Source: Apostichopus californicus
Taxonomy: Eukaryota > Echinodermata > Holothuroidea > Aspidochirotida > Stichopodidae
Reading direction: 5' to 3'
Length of the DNA: 35,506 nt
Assembly (NCBI GenBank): GCA_020650975.1
Contig: JAIPMN010000813.1
Span: 1 to 35,506, forward strand
The notes beneath the pieces were generated by a model. It did not search any database. It worked only from the letters and a program-made list of their open reading frames with translations, and was not told the DNA's origin. Positions 1 through 11,484 of this stretch are shown piece after piece (position 1 is the stretch's first letter; each line of letters opens with the position of its first letter). The position numbers were made by a program, and so were the translations under genes.

Positions 1-61
1 ATATAGGCATATATATATATGTGTGTGTGTATGTGTGTGTGTGTATTTATTTATTTATTTA
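1..61. repeat. Compound simple repeat (TA)n (TG)n (TTTA)n
   Basis: The window opens with an alternating TA stretch, then TG dinucleotides, then TTTA tetranucleotides. It is ordinary microsatellite sequence with no coding content. Confidence 0.85.
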
Positions 62-3000
62 TAAACATATTGACGTATTTGATAGCAATCACGTTGCTCA
101 ACCCGAAGTCATTTGTGAATCCTGAAGTCGGATCTCAATCACAAACATAATTATAACACCTCTGCATCTTCGCGAACGTGAACAACACGGGTAATTTATT
201 CCTGCCTGTATTTGCCATGTAGTTAGACATGGTTCTACATTTAACTCATGAAAACACAACAGCGATGGCGTACATCAGGAAAAGTAGAAGAGGCATTTTG
301 ATATCTTAAAATACATCAACCCGATATATGCTTGAATGTTCAAAGCGATTGTACTATGTCGCAAGCGCGCAAAAAGGAAGGCTGCAAATTGACCACGTAC
401 AATGTTTTATATAACAACAAGATTATGCTAACCATGCAGGAAGAAGGGGTTGAGGGTCAACAGTATTTGCTAAAAAAATTCCGGTTAGTGTATAGGGTCA
501 CATCCTGTAAACTATTCACCTAACATGTGATAAATTAGACAATAATATGTCAGCCGCGCTTGGTGACAAAGTGGTTTGAAAGTTGGTTTTAAATGTTTTC
601 TGAAGTTAACACATGAGCAGCCTTGGCGAACTGACGTGCAAGCTTAGGTAAATCATTACGATTTATATATACGTATATATATATATGATTAATCTATGCA
701 TGCAACATTCTTAAAATACTGTATTGCTGATATAACCTATGTAGTCTATGGCCAGGTTCGGTTATATACACTTTCCGATCGGTAAAAACCAGCTGTTGGA
801 CGGTTAACCTCTTTTTTTTTATTTTGAAAAATCAAGGCTCTCCAAAATAGACAACATCAGCTGGGTTGCAGAGCTACTGGATCTGTATACGCCTACCGCT
901 TTCTTATCTAGCTCGGTTGTATCTCTGTTCCAACCTAACGTTAAAGCCCGGTTCGAGATCGAAGCCGGGTGATTGAACATAAATGCAGTAAAATGTTGGA
1001 TGGTAAGATTAGATGGTGTGTATTTGATTACAGTATTATATTCATGCATACGATTTATTTAGTATAATAAACGTATAGCCCACTAGGGCCCACGCGCGGC
1101 TACGAATGACATTTGATGTTCATGCTACGTGCAGCACGTGTCGGTGATTCATTATATAACCAGGCCACCGTTGTTCCTTGGTGAATCCGAGACGTCACAT
1201 TCCGGGATAATGAGTGGATGAATTAGTAGGATTATAGTTATTAGCACAACATTAATTCTGATAATTGAATACACCATTACTGAAAACCATTGCATATAAA
1301 TCCACTACGAAACTACGTCAGATTACCGGCATTAGACGTTTCTTTTTGCGCGAGTTTTCACCCTTTAACGTATAGCTTTATCACATGCCCCTCTCAACCA
1401 ATCAGATTACTAGATTGATACCTAATTCATCAAGAGTAGATGGGGTTGCATATATCTATACAATATCCTTTTTGACTTACAACACTATACCGTCAGAGTA
1501 AGGTGGTCCATGTGGAAGTGTTTGTTCGTTCATGCTTTTCAACATCCAAGCCACAAAAATCTATTCCCTATTTGCTAACCCGGCAGTCTGATATTTTGGC
1601 AGGCTTAGCTTCCCTGAAACAGAACACCACTGCAGCGGGCCGAATTTTTTAGCGAGGGCGCTATTCATGACAGCGCTCAATTTCTCAACTGATAAAATAT
1701 ATCTTGGCACAAAATACTTGACAATTTGTACTGTTGAAAACCAAGGTTGCTGACAGTAATGCATAATATAGTTATGAATTATGCTTATATCTACAATCAA
1801 GTGAGCAGGGTTCCACCTGGAAGGGAGGTCTCGGATTTATTCAAGTAGGAATGTTGTTTATGATCGAATTGCTTGGGGCACGATAGCTGAATATGTAACG
1901 TCTGTTTTACCAATTACCACTTAATTGTACGGATATATCCTATATGACGTGCATCTCCACTATACTTGATAATTTCTTATGCTCTTTGATGGGATTGGTG
2001 TGAAGAGAGGGACATCGGTATTTGGGCGGGGGGGGGGGGGAATGAGGGCACAGGACGGGTGAAGGGCAGTTGAAGGAGTTTCTTTCTATTCTGGATTTGA
2101 TCCAAGATTTCAATCAAACAAATTGGAGGTAAACTTTGCCATGAACCTTTTCCGATATTTCACTTTGGTGGTGTGAATCAACATCAGTGCTATATCTCCA
2201 TATTTTAAAATTGCCAGAAAGTTTCCAACAGAAATTTTCTGATGGAATTGACACTATTGGCAACTGTTTTATAGACTTTGATAAAATAATGAAATATCTA
2301 GAGAAGAAGAGCAAAGAGAGAAAAAGATTGTATGATGGATATAAATATGCATGAGCAAGACTTGAAACCATTATGGGACTGTCTAGCACATTAAATGGCC
2401 GGTACTGATGGCTTATAAATACATAACTTTCCCATGCTTAGGGTTTGATATAAATAACTGCTAGTATTGATAGCCGGCGAGGTAACAATTAAGGTTTGTT
2501 TATATTCGCATATAAACACCAACTTTGATTAAAGACGACTTAGGTATGTCACACAACAAATACATGATGCATCATGCTGATGAACACTCACATCCAGGCA
2601 TTACATTCATGTTCCAACAATAACATCAATTTCAAACTGACATACAGATCCTATTAAACTTGCAAATAACTTGGCAAGACCGCATCGATGTCGTAGAACG
2701 TTTTGTACGTCCAAACATCCGTTAATGACTTTGTAAGGGGTATCTCCTTCAAGCGGTACCGTTTACATAATATAGACTGCTGATACGTCGAGGTAATTTA
2801 AGTCCAGGGATGACGTAAGGCATGGAGACAGGCTATATATTTAAACACCTATCGTTTGGCAGATCCAGGGTCCTACCTGGCAACTGATGGGGCACTGAAA
2901 GGAATGCACAATGAAAGCAAATCTATGTCAAGTCTGTGTATTGTTTCATCGATATGAAATACGTAGACAGAAAAAAAGAAAGATCACATTGCAATATGTT

Positions 3001-4500
3001 GTTCCTACCTCAAGCTAATTATAGAATGCAAGAATGTCTCACATGGCATGAACTGAATGTGTGGTTTCCCAGCTGCAATTTATTAGATAAATTGATGAAA
3101 TAATAAACACAACACCAGTATTTTCTTTTAATTTTGGTTAGGGGTTCGTTTTCTGTTGCAAGTTTATAACATCAGTAGATTTGAACAAAACTTAGACACA
3201 TAGTGCCAACTAGGTTCCGGTTCTTCATAAATCCTTAAATTATCCTTATACCCTTAAAATATGCAGGGAAAATATTTCTATATCATAAACAACAAACGAT
3301 GAGGATTAAACTCTGTTAAATGTGTGTTTTCATTGTATCAATTGATAGCCTTTCAGTCCAATACCCCCCCCCCCCCTTCCCAAAAAAATGTATTTCGAGT
3401 TGAAAGTACTTTCATTTACCATTCTTTAATATTACATAATGATGGAATTTAGAACAAAAGAGAAAAGAAAAGAAAAGAAAAGAAAAAACAAAATAAAATA
3501 AACTGAATAGGGATTAATTCATATTCCTCAGATATATATCGATTCTATCATACAAACAACTATTCTAAAATTATCAACTATCTTTTGTTGTTGTTGAATT
3601 TGCAATGGTGCTGAAAAACAATACTTCCTAAAAATATTGTGGCAATGGCATCTCACATATGGTTTAGAAAAAGTATGATTTAATTATCAGTGATGTGTGT
3701 GTTTGGGGAGGGGGGCAGGATGGGGGGGGGTTATATTATTGTAAAATATCACTCAACATGACAACAAGTCTGAGCAGCAGTTCACATTCATCCAAGACAT
3801 TTTTGCCACCCAGCAAACATTTTTCATTAATAAAGACCTCCCTGCAGCTCTTCAACAAAATATGGGTTTTTTTGAAGGTTGTAAATGAAGAAATAAAGGT
3901 TTTTAAAGGCGGCTTCAAACATGAAAATAACGGTTAGCAAAGGTCCAAAATTAAGTTAATTTGTAACATACAGAGTTTTACATGGCTGCATGAATCATGC
4001 TTGGCTGTCCACAAAAACTTAATGGCCAATAGTTAGCATGACTGAAATACAATATTTCTACTCTAAACTAAATCTTTAAATTATATTTTTAACTTATAAT
4101 ACACATAAAGGTTTTAAGAGTATTTTTGAAAATTAAAGAGCTGTTTTTGATCTAAAGGTTTCACTGGGAGGTCTGTTAATAGTAAAATCGTTGGGTAGTG
4201 ACCTCAGTCCTTTTGGAAGGGCCAAACAATGGTTTAACATTAACATTATTTCTGCACTAATTGGAAGTGATGTCATCATTAGTTAAGCCTTATACACAAG
4301 CATTCCAGGGATCTTGGACAATGTTTAACCTCAATGTCTTGAAAACCTGAATAGCTTAGAAACAATACTGCCCTCAATTTTGTTCCCCTTCTTATTCTTG
4401 GGCTATGATATAACAACACTAACATTCTGTCTACAGTCACCAGGGAGTTGTTATGGAAAACTCATTGCAGTCACCCTCTAACTTCCTGCCTTAGAAAAGA
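62..4500. other. Non-coding AT-rich stretch, no gene recognised
   Basis: Open frames here are all under about 92 codons, on both strands, and none resembles a protein family I know. The stretch contains a 13-G run (2028-2040), a 13-C run (3364-3376), an (AAAAG)n block near 3462-3490 and a short G-rich block near 3705-3730. I see no splice-flanked coding segment that I can defend. Confidence 0.6.
3461..3500 (+). repeat. (AAAAG)n simple repeat
   Basis: About five consecutive GAAAA/AAAAG units run into an A-rich AAATA tract. It is a pentanucleotide microsatellite. Confidence 0.8.
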
Positions 4501-4506
4501 GGTCAC

Positions 4507-4950
4507 TTAAAACACTAAAGGGGCCACTGTGGAACTAATCTTTTCTCTGCAGCAATCACTGCCTTGCAGCACTAAATACCCCACATTGTTACTAAAATAC
4601 TTTAGGGGCCATTGTGGCAGTAATCTTTTTACCGTAGCAATTATCACTGCCTTGCAGCACTTAATACTCCACATTGTTGAATGATTCTCCATCTTCTAGT
4701 TTGCAGTAATCTTTTTACCGTAGCAATAATCAGTGCCTTGCATCACATAATACCCCACATTGGCACTAAAACACTAATAGGGCCACTTTGGCACAAATCT
4801 TTTTACCGTAGCAATTATCACTGCCTTGCAGCACTTAATACTCCACATTGGCACTAAAACACTAATGGGGCCACTGTGGCACAAATCTTTTTACCATAGC
4901 AACAATCACTCCACATTTGTTGAATGATTTCTCTATCTTCTAGTTTGCAA
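4507..4950 (+). repeat. Degenerate minisatellite, unit about 87 bp, five copies
   Basis: The landmark AATCTTTT (followed by ACCGTAGCAA in most copies) recurs at about 4538, 4623, 4709, 4797 and 4885, giving a period of 85-88 bp. Each unit also carries GGGGCCACTGTGGCAC, TATCACTGCCTTGCAGCACT and CCCCACATTG in the same order. The third junction contains a foreign segment, GTTGAATGATT(C) followed by CATCTTCTAGTTTGCA (about 4677-4706). The same segment appears again at the right edge of the array (about 4918-4950), so the array edge is itself duplicated inside the array. The short minus-strand open frames here are by-products of the repeat. Confidence 0.85.
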
Positions 4951-5459
4951 GCAATGATCACAATTTTTAAAGAGTATAAAAGTTTGATTATAAAGAAAAC
5001 AAAACAGTACAAAAACAATTTCGAGATATGCGCCATGAATATTCAACTCTTAATTAATTATGCTAATAGGTCCTCATAAAAAATACCTGAAGGAATTCGT
5101 CCGGTTACTTTTTCTGCAAAAATCGGTTATAAATCCACTCATAAACTTAGAAATGTATGCTGATATATATTAACTACAAAGTAATCTATGATTTTAAAAA
5201 TGGGACAAAATCAAAACCCTGTTTTCAATTGGAATAATAATGATCACAATCATGCATGAATGAAAAAAAAAAATATGAGATTAAGGTAAAAGAGTACTTC
5301 CCTCAATTTACTAAAATGACAGCAAAATGTTCAAATAAGGCAAAAAAAAGGTTTCTATCTATCATTGCAAACTCTCGTCTACCAGTCAATGCTGAAAAAA
5401 TATTGAAACTTCAAGGAACACTAGGTGCAAAAGTATTTACCTTACCAACCTTCCTATAA

Positions 5460-5499
5460 GGGGTTAGGGTCTAAGGGGGGTGGGGAGGGGAGAGGGGGA
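5460..5499 (+). repeat. G-rich block with quadruplex-forming pattern
   Basis: Six or more runs of three to six G lie within 40 bases, separated by loops of one to five bases (GGGG TTA GGG TCTAA GGGGGG T GGGG A GGGG). This fits the standard G-quadruplex pattern on the plus strand. Confidence 0.6.
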
Positions 5500-6455
5500 G
5501 GCAAATAAGCAGCAGTTCTTTTTTGACTGGCAGCAATCTAAGAATATGAAGGCTACAAAATTTGAGCAATGTTGGGGAAAAAATGTTGCAAATGGGACAT
5601 TGATACAGGAAAACCACACATATGGTATGCAATGAATTGGTTGGTTCTGAGGTGATGGGGTAGGACTACATTAAAGGGTTAACAGTACACAAATGAAAAG
5701 ACATTATGTTACAGGGGTAGATAGTACAATGATCTTTGTTCATTTGAGAATGGTCTATGCAATCAGGCACAGAACCTTGCAATATCCATGACTGTGCTCG
5801 CATAAAGCATCCAATCTGGCTACAAAAGTTGGACTGAACCATTTGGTAAATAGATAAATTCTTTAAGCTCTATGAAAGAGACAGAGAGGTGAGAGGCTAT
5901 ATCAAGCAATATATTGTTTAATTCTCAGCAGTTGAATTTTATTTAAATAATACTGATATAAAATTTCAATTTCAATTTTAAAGTTGATCAATAAGTTGTT
6001 TTCATGTTGTTTTACAAATGCTATCTCCCCCATCCCCCCCCCCCCAAGCTTGTTATTAGAACCCCACATAGGAATTATTTAATATCTAACAATGTTTTCT
6101 GTTTTAAATAGTTAGATGATATGGTTTAATATCTACAGCTATGAGTTTTGATACATTTTGCAGAGTGCTGTCAGCTACCAGTTAAAACTGATGAGTTTCA
6201 TTGTTAAGAGATTTGAAAACTGTAAACAAAGTCATGATTCTTCATATCAAAAATGACCGTAAAAAAGAGGCCAACTTCATTTCATCGCTAACTTAAATAC
6301 TGCTTCAGAGTCCTTCCTGCCAAATCTGCTACTTTGGTCAATAAAACAATTACAGCTTTGTTTCCAACAAATCCTCTGACTTTATTTATGTAAATTCTGT
6401 GCAATTACTGGGTACTTTCTCATCATCAATCATCAACCAAATCAATATTAGTACC

Positions 6456-6497
6456 ATAATCATATATGCATAATCATATATGCATAATCATATATGC
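6456..6497 (+). repeat. Perfect tandem triplicate of a 14-bp unit
   Basis: ATAATCATATATGC is repeated three times head to tail without mismatch. The last copy runs into ATGCAAAT, the canonical POU octamer word. Each internal junction gives ATGCATAAT, which is also POU-site-like. Confidence 0.85.
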
Positions 6498-8295
6498 AAA
6501 TAAAGCTAGGCCTAATTTCAGTATCAGTAACAGTCTAGGAGGTCTGTGCTAAGTGTTCAGAGTTAAAACCAAACATTTCCCTTTTTCAGAAAATGTGCCT
6601 TGCCTTCCTCATAGTATTAAACGTATGTTATAACACATTTAGTTATATAAACCCAATAGTGACAATGTATTTGTATACGATTTTCACAGGAGAGATACCA
6701 GGTTTACAAAGTACAACAAGGTTGTTACAGTCAGAATATTGTGCATATATTTTGTTCAAGCCTCTCTGGCTCTGAAATAAACCATTCTCTAAACAAAAGT
6801 TACAACAAAAAATCCCACATAATTCCCAATATTATAAAATAAATATCCCAGCATCATAATACCAGGTTTTCCTGGGACTTGCCTCAAAAATGTCCTGCCC
6901 CGCCCCCCCCCAATCCCTCCTCCCAAAGACTTGAACAGATAGTTCAATGTTCAGAGAGGACACATACCTCTAAGAGGTGGGGTGACACTTAAATGTATAT
7001 TTTCAAATTGGATTAAGGGTGACCATTATTTGACAGTCTAGCATATTAACATTGATTACTGACAATCTTAAAATAGCTATCACATGCTGTGAACTTCACT
7101 CTAAAACTGTGTTTTTACAATTAACACCCAATCAAGACAATCCAGTGATGGGGAACTTTGAAACTGTCATCAAAGCCATGTTGTCTAACAACATATTTAA
7201 TCTTCAATTGTCAGCCAGAGAAATAACAGAAAACAGTTCAACTTATACTCTTATACTAGCAGAAATCTTTGCCTGACAAATGGTCTGACATTTGTCATAT
7301 TGTTGAATTAAGGTTAAGTCTTAGTCATAGAGAGTTGATTCACAGTGTGATGGTATATGTCATGCAATCCCCGACCCCCCCCCCCCCCCAACCCAAAAAA
7401 AATAAAATTAATTCTTCAAAAAAATTTAAAATAATAAAACTTGGATAAATGGATAAAACAAAAAGTATAAATGTAAGAAGAAAGTAACTACAAAGCCTCT
7501 AGAAAAAGCCATTATATTAAGCCTCTGTGTAGTTAACAAATTAAACCAATCTACAAACGAATGTTCTATATCGTATTAATTGCGACTTGATATCAATATC
7601 ATCTTATACCATATAATCTGCTGTGAAAGTAATTCTTGACCCATGATACTGAAAAATTCCTTTAAAAGAGTTAGGATAAATAGGATAAAATTAACATAAA
7701 ATAAGCAGGAAATTTAAGAACCCATCAGTGTTGTGGCAGACATTTTAACTATCTATAGTCTATATTTTGACATACTCTTTGGGTAAATTGCTACCTCTTT
7801 AATATTTTATGTAACTTCAGACTAGCAGTAGCAAAAAGAGGCAAATAAAAAGAAAAACATCCGAGGAATAAATCTTGTTTGCGCTGTTGTTCCGAAACTT
7901 TTCACATATTGATAACCGTAAAAGTAGTATCTTCTGGTGAAATAATGAATGGGATCTTAAAGAAAACTGTCCAAGTATCAGCCATATATTCTGATGAATG
8001 ACTGGTATTACGGTTATCAAGGATTGCCACCCGCATTAATTTGTCACCGACATAAATCTGTCAATCATGTTGGTGCCATACAATGTTTGGCACTGGCAGC
8101 TGCTTACAGCTGCGTGTACTAATTGACATTATCAAAAGAGTTAACTACAAAGAAAGTACCATCTCAACATGGAGTAAGAAATATACTGAATGATTGCATG
8201 AAAGAATAAGATGAAACTCATTATTTTCAAAAAACCATCCATCTACCGGACTGCAGAGAATCTGTTCAGCCTCAATATTATATAAGCTAGAGGAC

Positions 8296-8390
8296 ATTGA
8301 TTAATCCGTTAATCAATCAATAACACAGCCTCACAATCTATTATGACCTAGCCTCCTAATTAATCAACCACTTAATTGATTAACAGCAGT
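8296..8390. other. ATTA/TAAT-rich block with 9-bp inverted repeat
   Basis: At 8296-8317 ATTGATTAA and TTAATCAAT face each other across TCCG, a perfect 9-bp inverted repeat. It is followed by TCAATAA, and at about 8359-8383 by TAATTAATCAA and TTAATTGATTAA. These words resemble homeodomain and TALE-type sites. Chance in AT-rich DNA is a real alternative. Confidence 0.35.
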
Positions 8391-9598
8391 CTAACAATCC
8401 ATGGTGCAATCTCAACATTAATTAACTAGCCAATTAAAACAAATCAAAAACAGTCTCACACAAACAATTGTAAATTGTAGCAAGATATTTTCCACAATGA
8501 GGTCTAATGGATTTTCTAGGTGAAAAGTGAATACTTGATGTTTATTCTTCTGCCAGTATTGCACCCAATTATTAACTTTCTTTTGTAAGAAGAACAATAA
8601 TGACACCTGATGGCAACTCTTTGGCCCCGGACAGTATGTACGAAGATGCTACAAACTGTACCATATAAAATATGATTAGAATAAGAATGATTACAGCGGA
8701 AAAACAAGAAAGTGAAATGTTGCTCATGATTAAGAGGACGGATTGTTGCGTCTGAGAAGCCTTTGGTTGTTTTGTGGTAAATAATGTCCAATTTAAAGAG
8801 TCAACACTTAAAGGTTCTGATAAGCAATAGTGCGACAAAATGAAACAGTTTGAATGCTCTTTTTGTTGCTGTATCTATTCTATGTATGCTTATTGGAAAA
8901 GCAAACTGACTGGCACGCTGATTAAATTTGAAACCACCTTAATTAAGAAGAAGTAAGCTTGTCAATCAATTTCAAGGCCCAAACGACATTATTCATTGTC
9001 ATTGTTATGTCACAGGAGACTTCCGATTTGCTTGTGTTTTCTTTGTGACTTGGGAGCTGTTCTTGATGGACTGCTGGTATATAATAATAACCAGCCTGGT
9101 AGCCGGTCATCATACGAACCTAAACAGCAGCAAATGCATGACGAAGAAGCCGAAACAGCTTATTACTTACACCTCATGTCGGTAGGCTAAACCATTTTCA
9201 ATTTTAAACTCATTTTGGAAATTTCTAAACTTAGGAAGACCATTTCAGATGGGAAAACCATGGATTTCTACCACTTTGCTTTGGCCTGCAGGGGCTCCTA
9301 ATCCACGACGTCGCAGATTCTAGATTTCATTGATCCTGACGTCAAAGCCTTAATCCTTTCCATCATCATCATGTCACTATACTAATCTTCAATTCTAGCA
9401 ATATTGGTACCATAGCATTCTGTGTACACAGGCTTACTGTTTGCCATGCAAAATGTATTAAAAATGCAAATCTGCATTGTCTTGAATGTTCTATCAGAGG
9501 GCAAAGTTCATTTGATATATCTTTTGCTTAATTAACTATTTCAAGGTAGTCCGTCCCTGTACACATTATCAGTTCATGCTTATGTGATATTTATAATA

Positions 9599-9637
9599 AG
9601 GGGTGTGGTTATAATGCTGAGGGGTGTGGTTATAATG
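9599..9637 (+). repeat. 21-bp tandem duplication
   Basis: AGGGGTGTGGTTATAATG occurs at 9599 and again at 9620, separated by CTG. The GGGTGTGG core resembles a KLF-type GC/GT box, but with no nearby gene this is only a repeat call. Confidence 0.7.
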
Positions 9638-10281
9638 ACAGTCTTTCATAAGAACATTAATGATGGCACGATGAAATCACTTTCAACCACCATATAGAAT
9701 TGTTTGGTTATAATTCGTTAATTAACAGATCACATTATTCCATGTTCCATGAATGATATTATTATATAAGAAATGAAAAGGATAAGATTATATGTATAAG
9801 ATGTAGAGAAAATGAATATAAATACATATAGTATTGATTATAAAGTTTCCTTGTGCGATGAAAGGGTACATTTTAATGTATTGGAAAACCTTAAATTTCA
9901 TTTTAAGGTCATCCAAGTATTAAAAGGGCATTCCTCCAAAAACAAAAACAGGAATAGAGGGTATGATTAAATGTTATAGTATAAACAATTGCTAGTCCCT
10001 CTGACAAATTTGATGGCAAATTTTGCCTGAGAAATTTTGTCTTACTACGATCACAAATTGACCTAAAAGAAGAAGCCAACCTCAACATCACTTCATTATT
10101 TGTCATGGCAACAGAGGACTTGCGATGAATAACTTCCCAAAGCAATAAGAAAGTCTCATTCCATTTGGGGAGATACCACAGTTTTAATGTTTCTTCACAC
10201 ACAACGCCAAAGACTTGAGCAACTATATATATGACATCATAAAGTCTTTTATGTACTTCACATTTCAGAGTGTTTTCTTCA

Positions 10282-10287
10282 TTTATT
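10282..10287 (-). terminator. Candidate poly(A) signal of IP6K
   Basis: The minus strand reads AATAAA here, about 510 bases past the IP6K stop codon at 10798. It is the nearest canonical hexamer I find downstream on that strand. It would give a 3' UTR of about 0.5 kb. cDNA evidence is lacking. Confidence 0.35.
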
Positions 10288-10797
10288 ACGATGTAACATT
10301 TCAGTTTTATGTAAACAACAAAGTTCTTCACATGACCTAACGTTGCATAATTGATTGCTTATACTTCTCTTGTAATCTGAACGGGCCCCTACATCTCCCA
10401 TTTCACCCCCCCACCCCCTCAATTTGAATGAACTTGGCAGGGTTTTATATTAAATGCCACACTATACCGCTAGCAAACTAGTAAGCAAAAATGGATGATT
10501 GAACCTTTATCTCACATATAAATACTCTAATAGAATAGAATGTTCAATCGATGGGATTTTTCCTCCAAACAACAAACATTCTTCACTCTTTCATAGTAAT
10601 AAAGCTACCGAACACACCACCCCCCCCCCCCCCGAATCTAATCAATTTGAATAAATTAGAATCTCAACCTCCTCCTAGCTCTTTGACTAATCCTGGCCCA
10701 GAAATATTTTCAGAGGAATAATTCGACCCAGAAAAAAAAAAATATTTGAATTGTCATAATTTGCTATCACCGTATACTCTATCAAAAAACTTCTAAG

Positions 10798-11484
10798 TCA
10801 AACTTTATCGTGAATTTTGTCCAAAATTTGGCGTAAATTATTAAGACCGAAGAGAAAGTCCTGGTCGGGTCCATCGTAGATCGTAGAGGTCAGTTCATTC
10901 TGATAAACAACGTGCGGGAAGTCTATGACTTTGAGGACCAGGTCACTAACAGATGAAGGACTCTGGGCATTAATAGTACTGCCTTTCTTCTTCTCATTTA
11001 CCGACACGGATGAATCTTTCTCTATAAATTGAATGGAACTATCGCTCAGCCTCGGTTTCTTCTGCGGAACCGCTTCCGAGGAACCCTCCTCAGTGTTGAC
11101 ATCTCCGCAAGACGCTTCCTTCTCTCGCTGCGACACTACATTCGTAGAAAAGTGTTGAGCTGACGAAGGCACGACGGATGGTAGGCATGAGTCCCCGACG
11201 TCGGAAGTTTCTCCATCTTGGGAAGAAGTTCTCGACCGTTGGGAAAGGTCCCCTTCGTACAAAATCAAAATGGAGCACCCGAAAAATCGACATCCTTCCT
11301 CATTCGTAATGACATTTATTAAAGTCTTCAACCTCTTAATAAATTTGGATAAGATACTTTTACGTATACTATTACCGTCGTGAAAGAATTCCTCGATTGT
11401 GCTGAGCAAAGTGTCATAGTCCGATATGGACTTCCCATAATGCTTTGTTAGTCGACGGTAGCTATCCTTGTCAACCTGATACAC
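10798..11484 (-). CDS. IP6K: IP6K terminal coding exon
   Basis: The acceptor ends CTACCTAG and the exon opens in phase 0 with Val-Tyr-Gln, continuing GMQ|VYQ as in vertebrate IP6Ks. It encodes residues 251-478, including the SLL-equivalent motif (here SIL), the variable Ser/Glu-rich insert, VIDFPH and DGPDQDFLFGLNNLRQIL, then a stop at 10798-10800. The invariant Asp of IDF is present. Confidence 0.92.
   Translation of the reverse strand: MYQVDKDSYRRLTKHYGKSISDYDTLLSTIEEFFHDGNSIRKSILSKFIKRLKTLINVITNEEGCRFFGCSILILYEGDLSQRSRTSSQDGETSDVGDSCLPSVVPSSAQHFSTNVVSQREKEASCGDVNTEEGSSEAVPQKKPRLSDSSIQFIEKDSSVSVNEKKKGSTINAQSPSSVSDLVLKVIDFPHVVYQNELTSTIYDGPDQDFLFGLNNLRQILDKIHDKV

Larger units (their letters stand above)
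4951..10260. other. Non-coding stretch with simple repeats, no gene recognised
   Basis: There are no recognisable protein-coding exons. Local features include a G-rich block (5460-5499), C runs at 6034-6045 and 7375-7389, a triplicated 14-mer (6456-6497), an ATTA/TAAT-rich palindrome region (8296-8390) and a duplicated 21-mer (9599-9637). Overlapping minus-strand frames around 8418-8838 and 9909-10331 are open but match no family I know. Confidence 0.55.

Noticed and set aside
819..1800. Two minus-strand open frames of 76 and 79 codons
   Set aside because: They have no recognisable motif, no convincing splice sites and a length expected by chance.
8418..8838. Three overlapping minus-strand open frames
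   Set aside because: All three reading frames are open in the same stretch, which points to low stop density rather than coding. None shows a domain.
9909..10331. 140-codon minus-strand open frame downstream of IP6K
   Set aside because: It is the longest open frame outside the two genes and looks protein-like in places, but it matches no family I know, overlaps the likely IP6K poly(A) region and has no supporting splice or start context. Chance is the simpler reading in AT-rich DNA.
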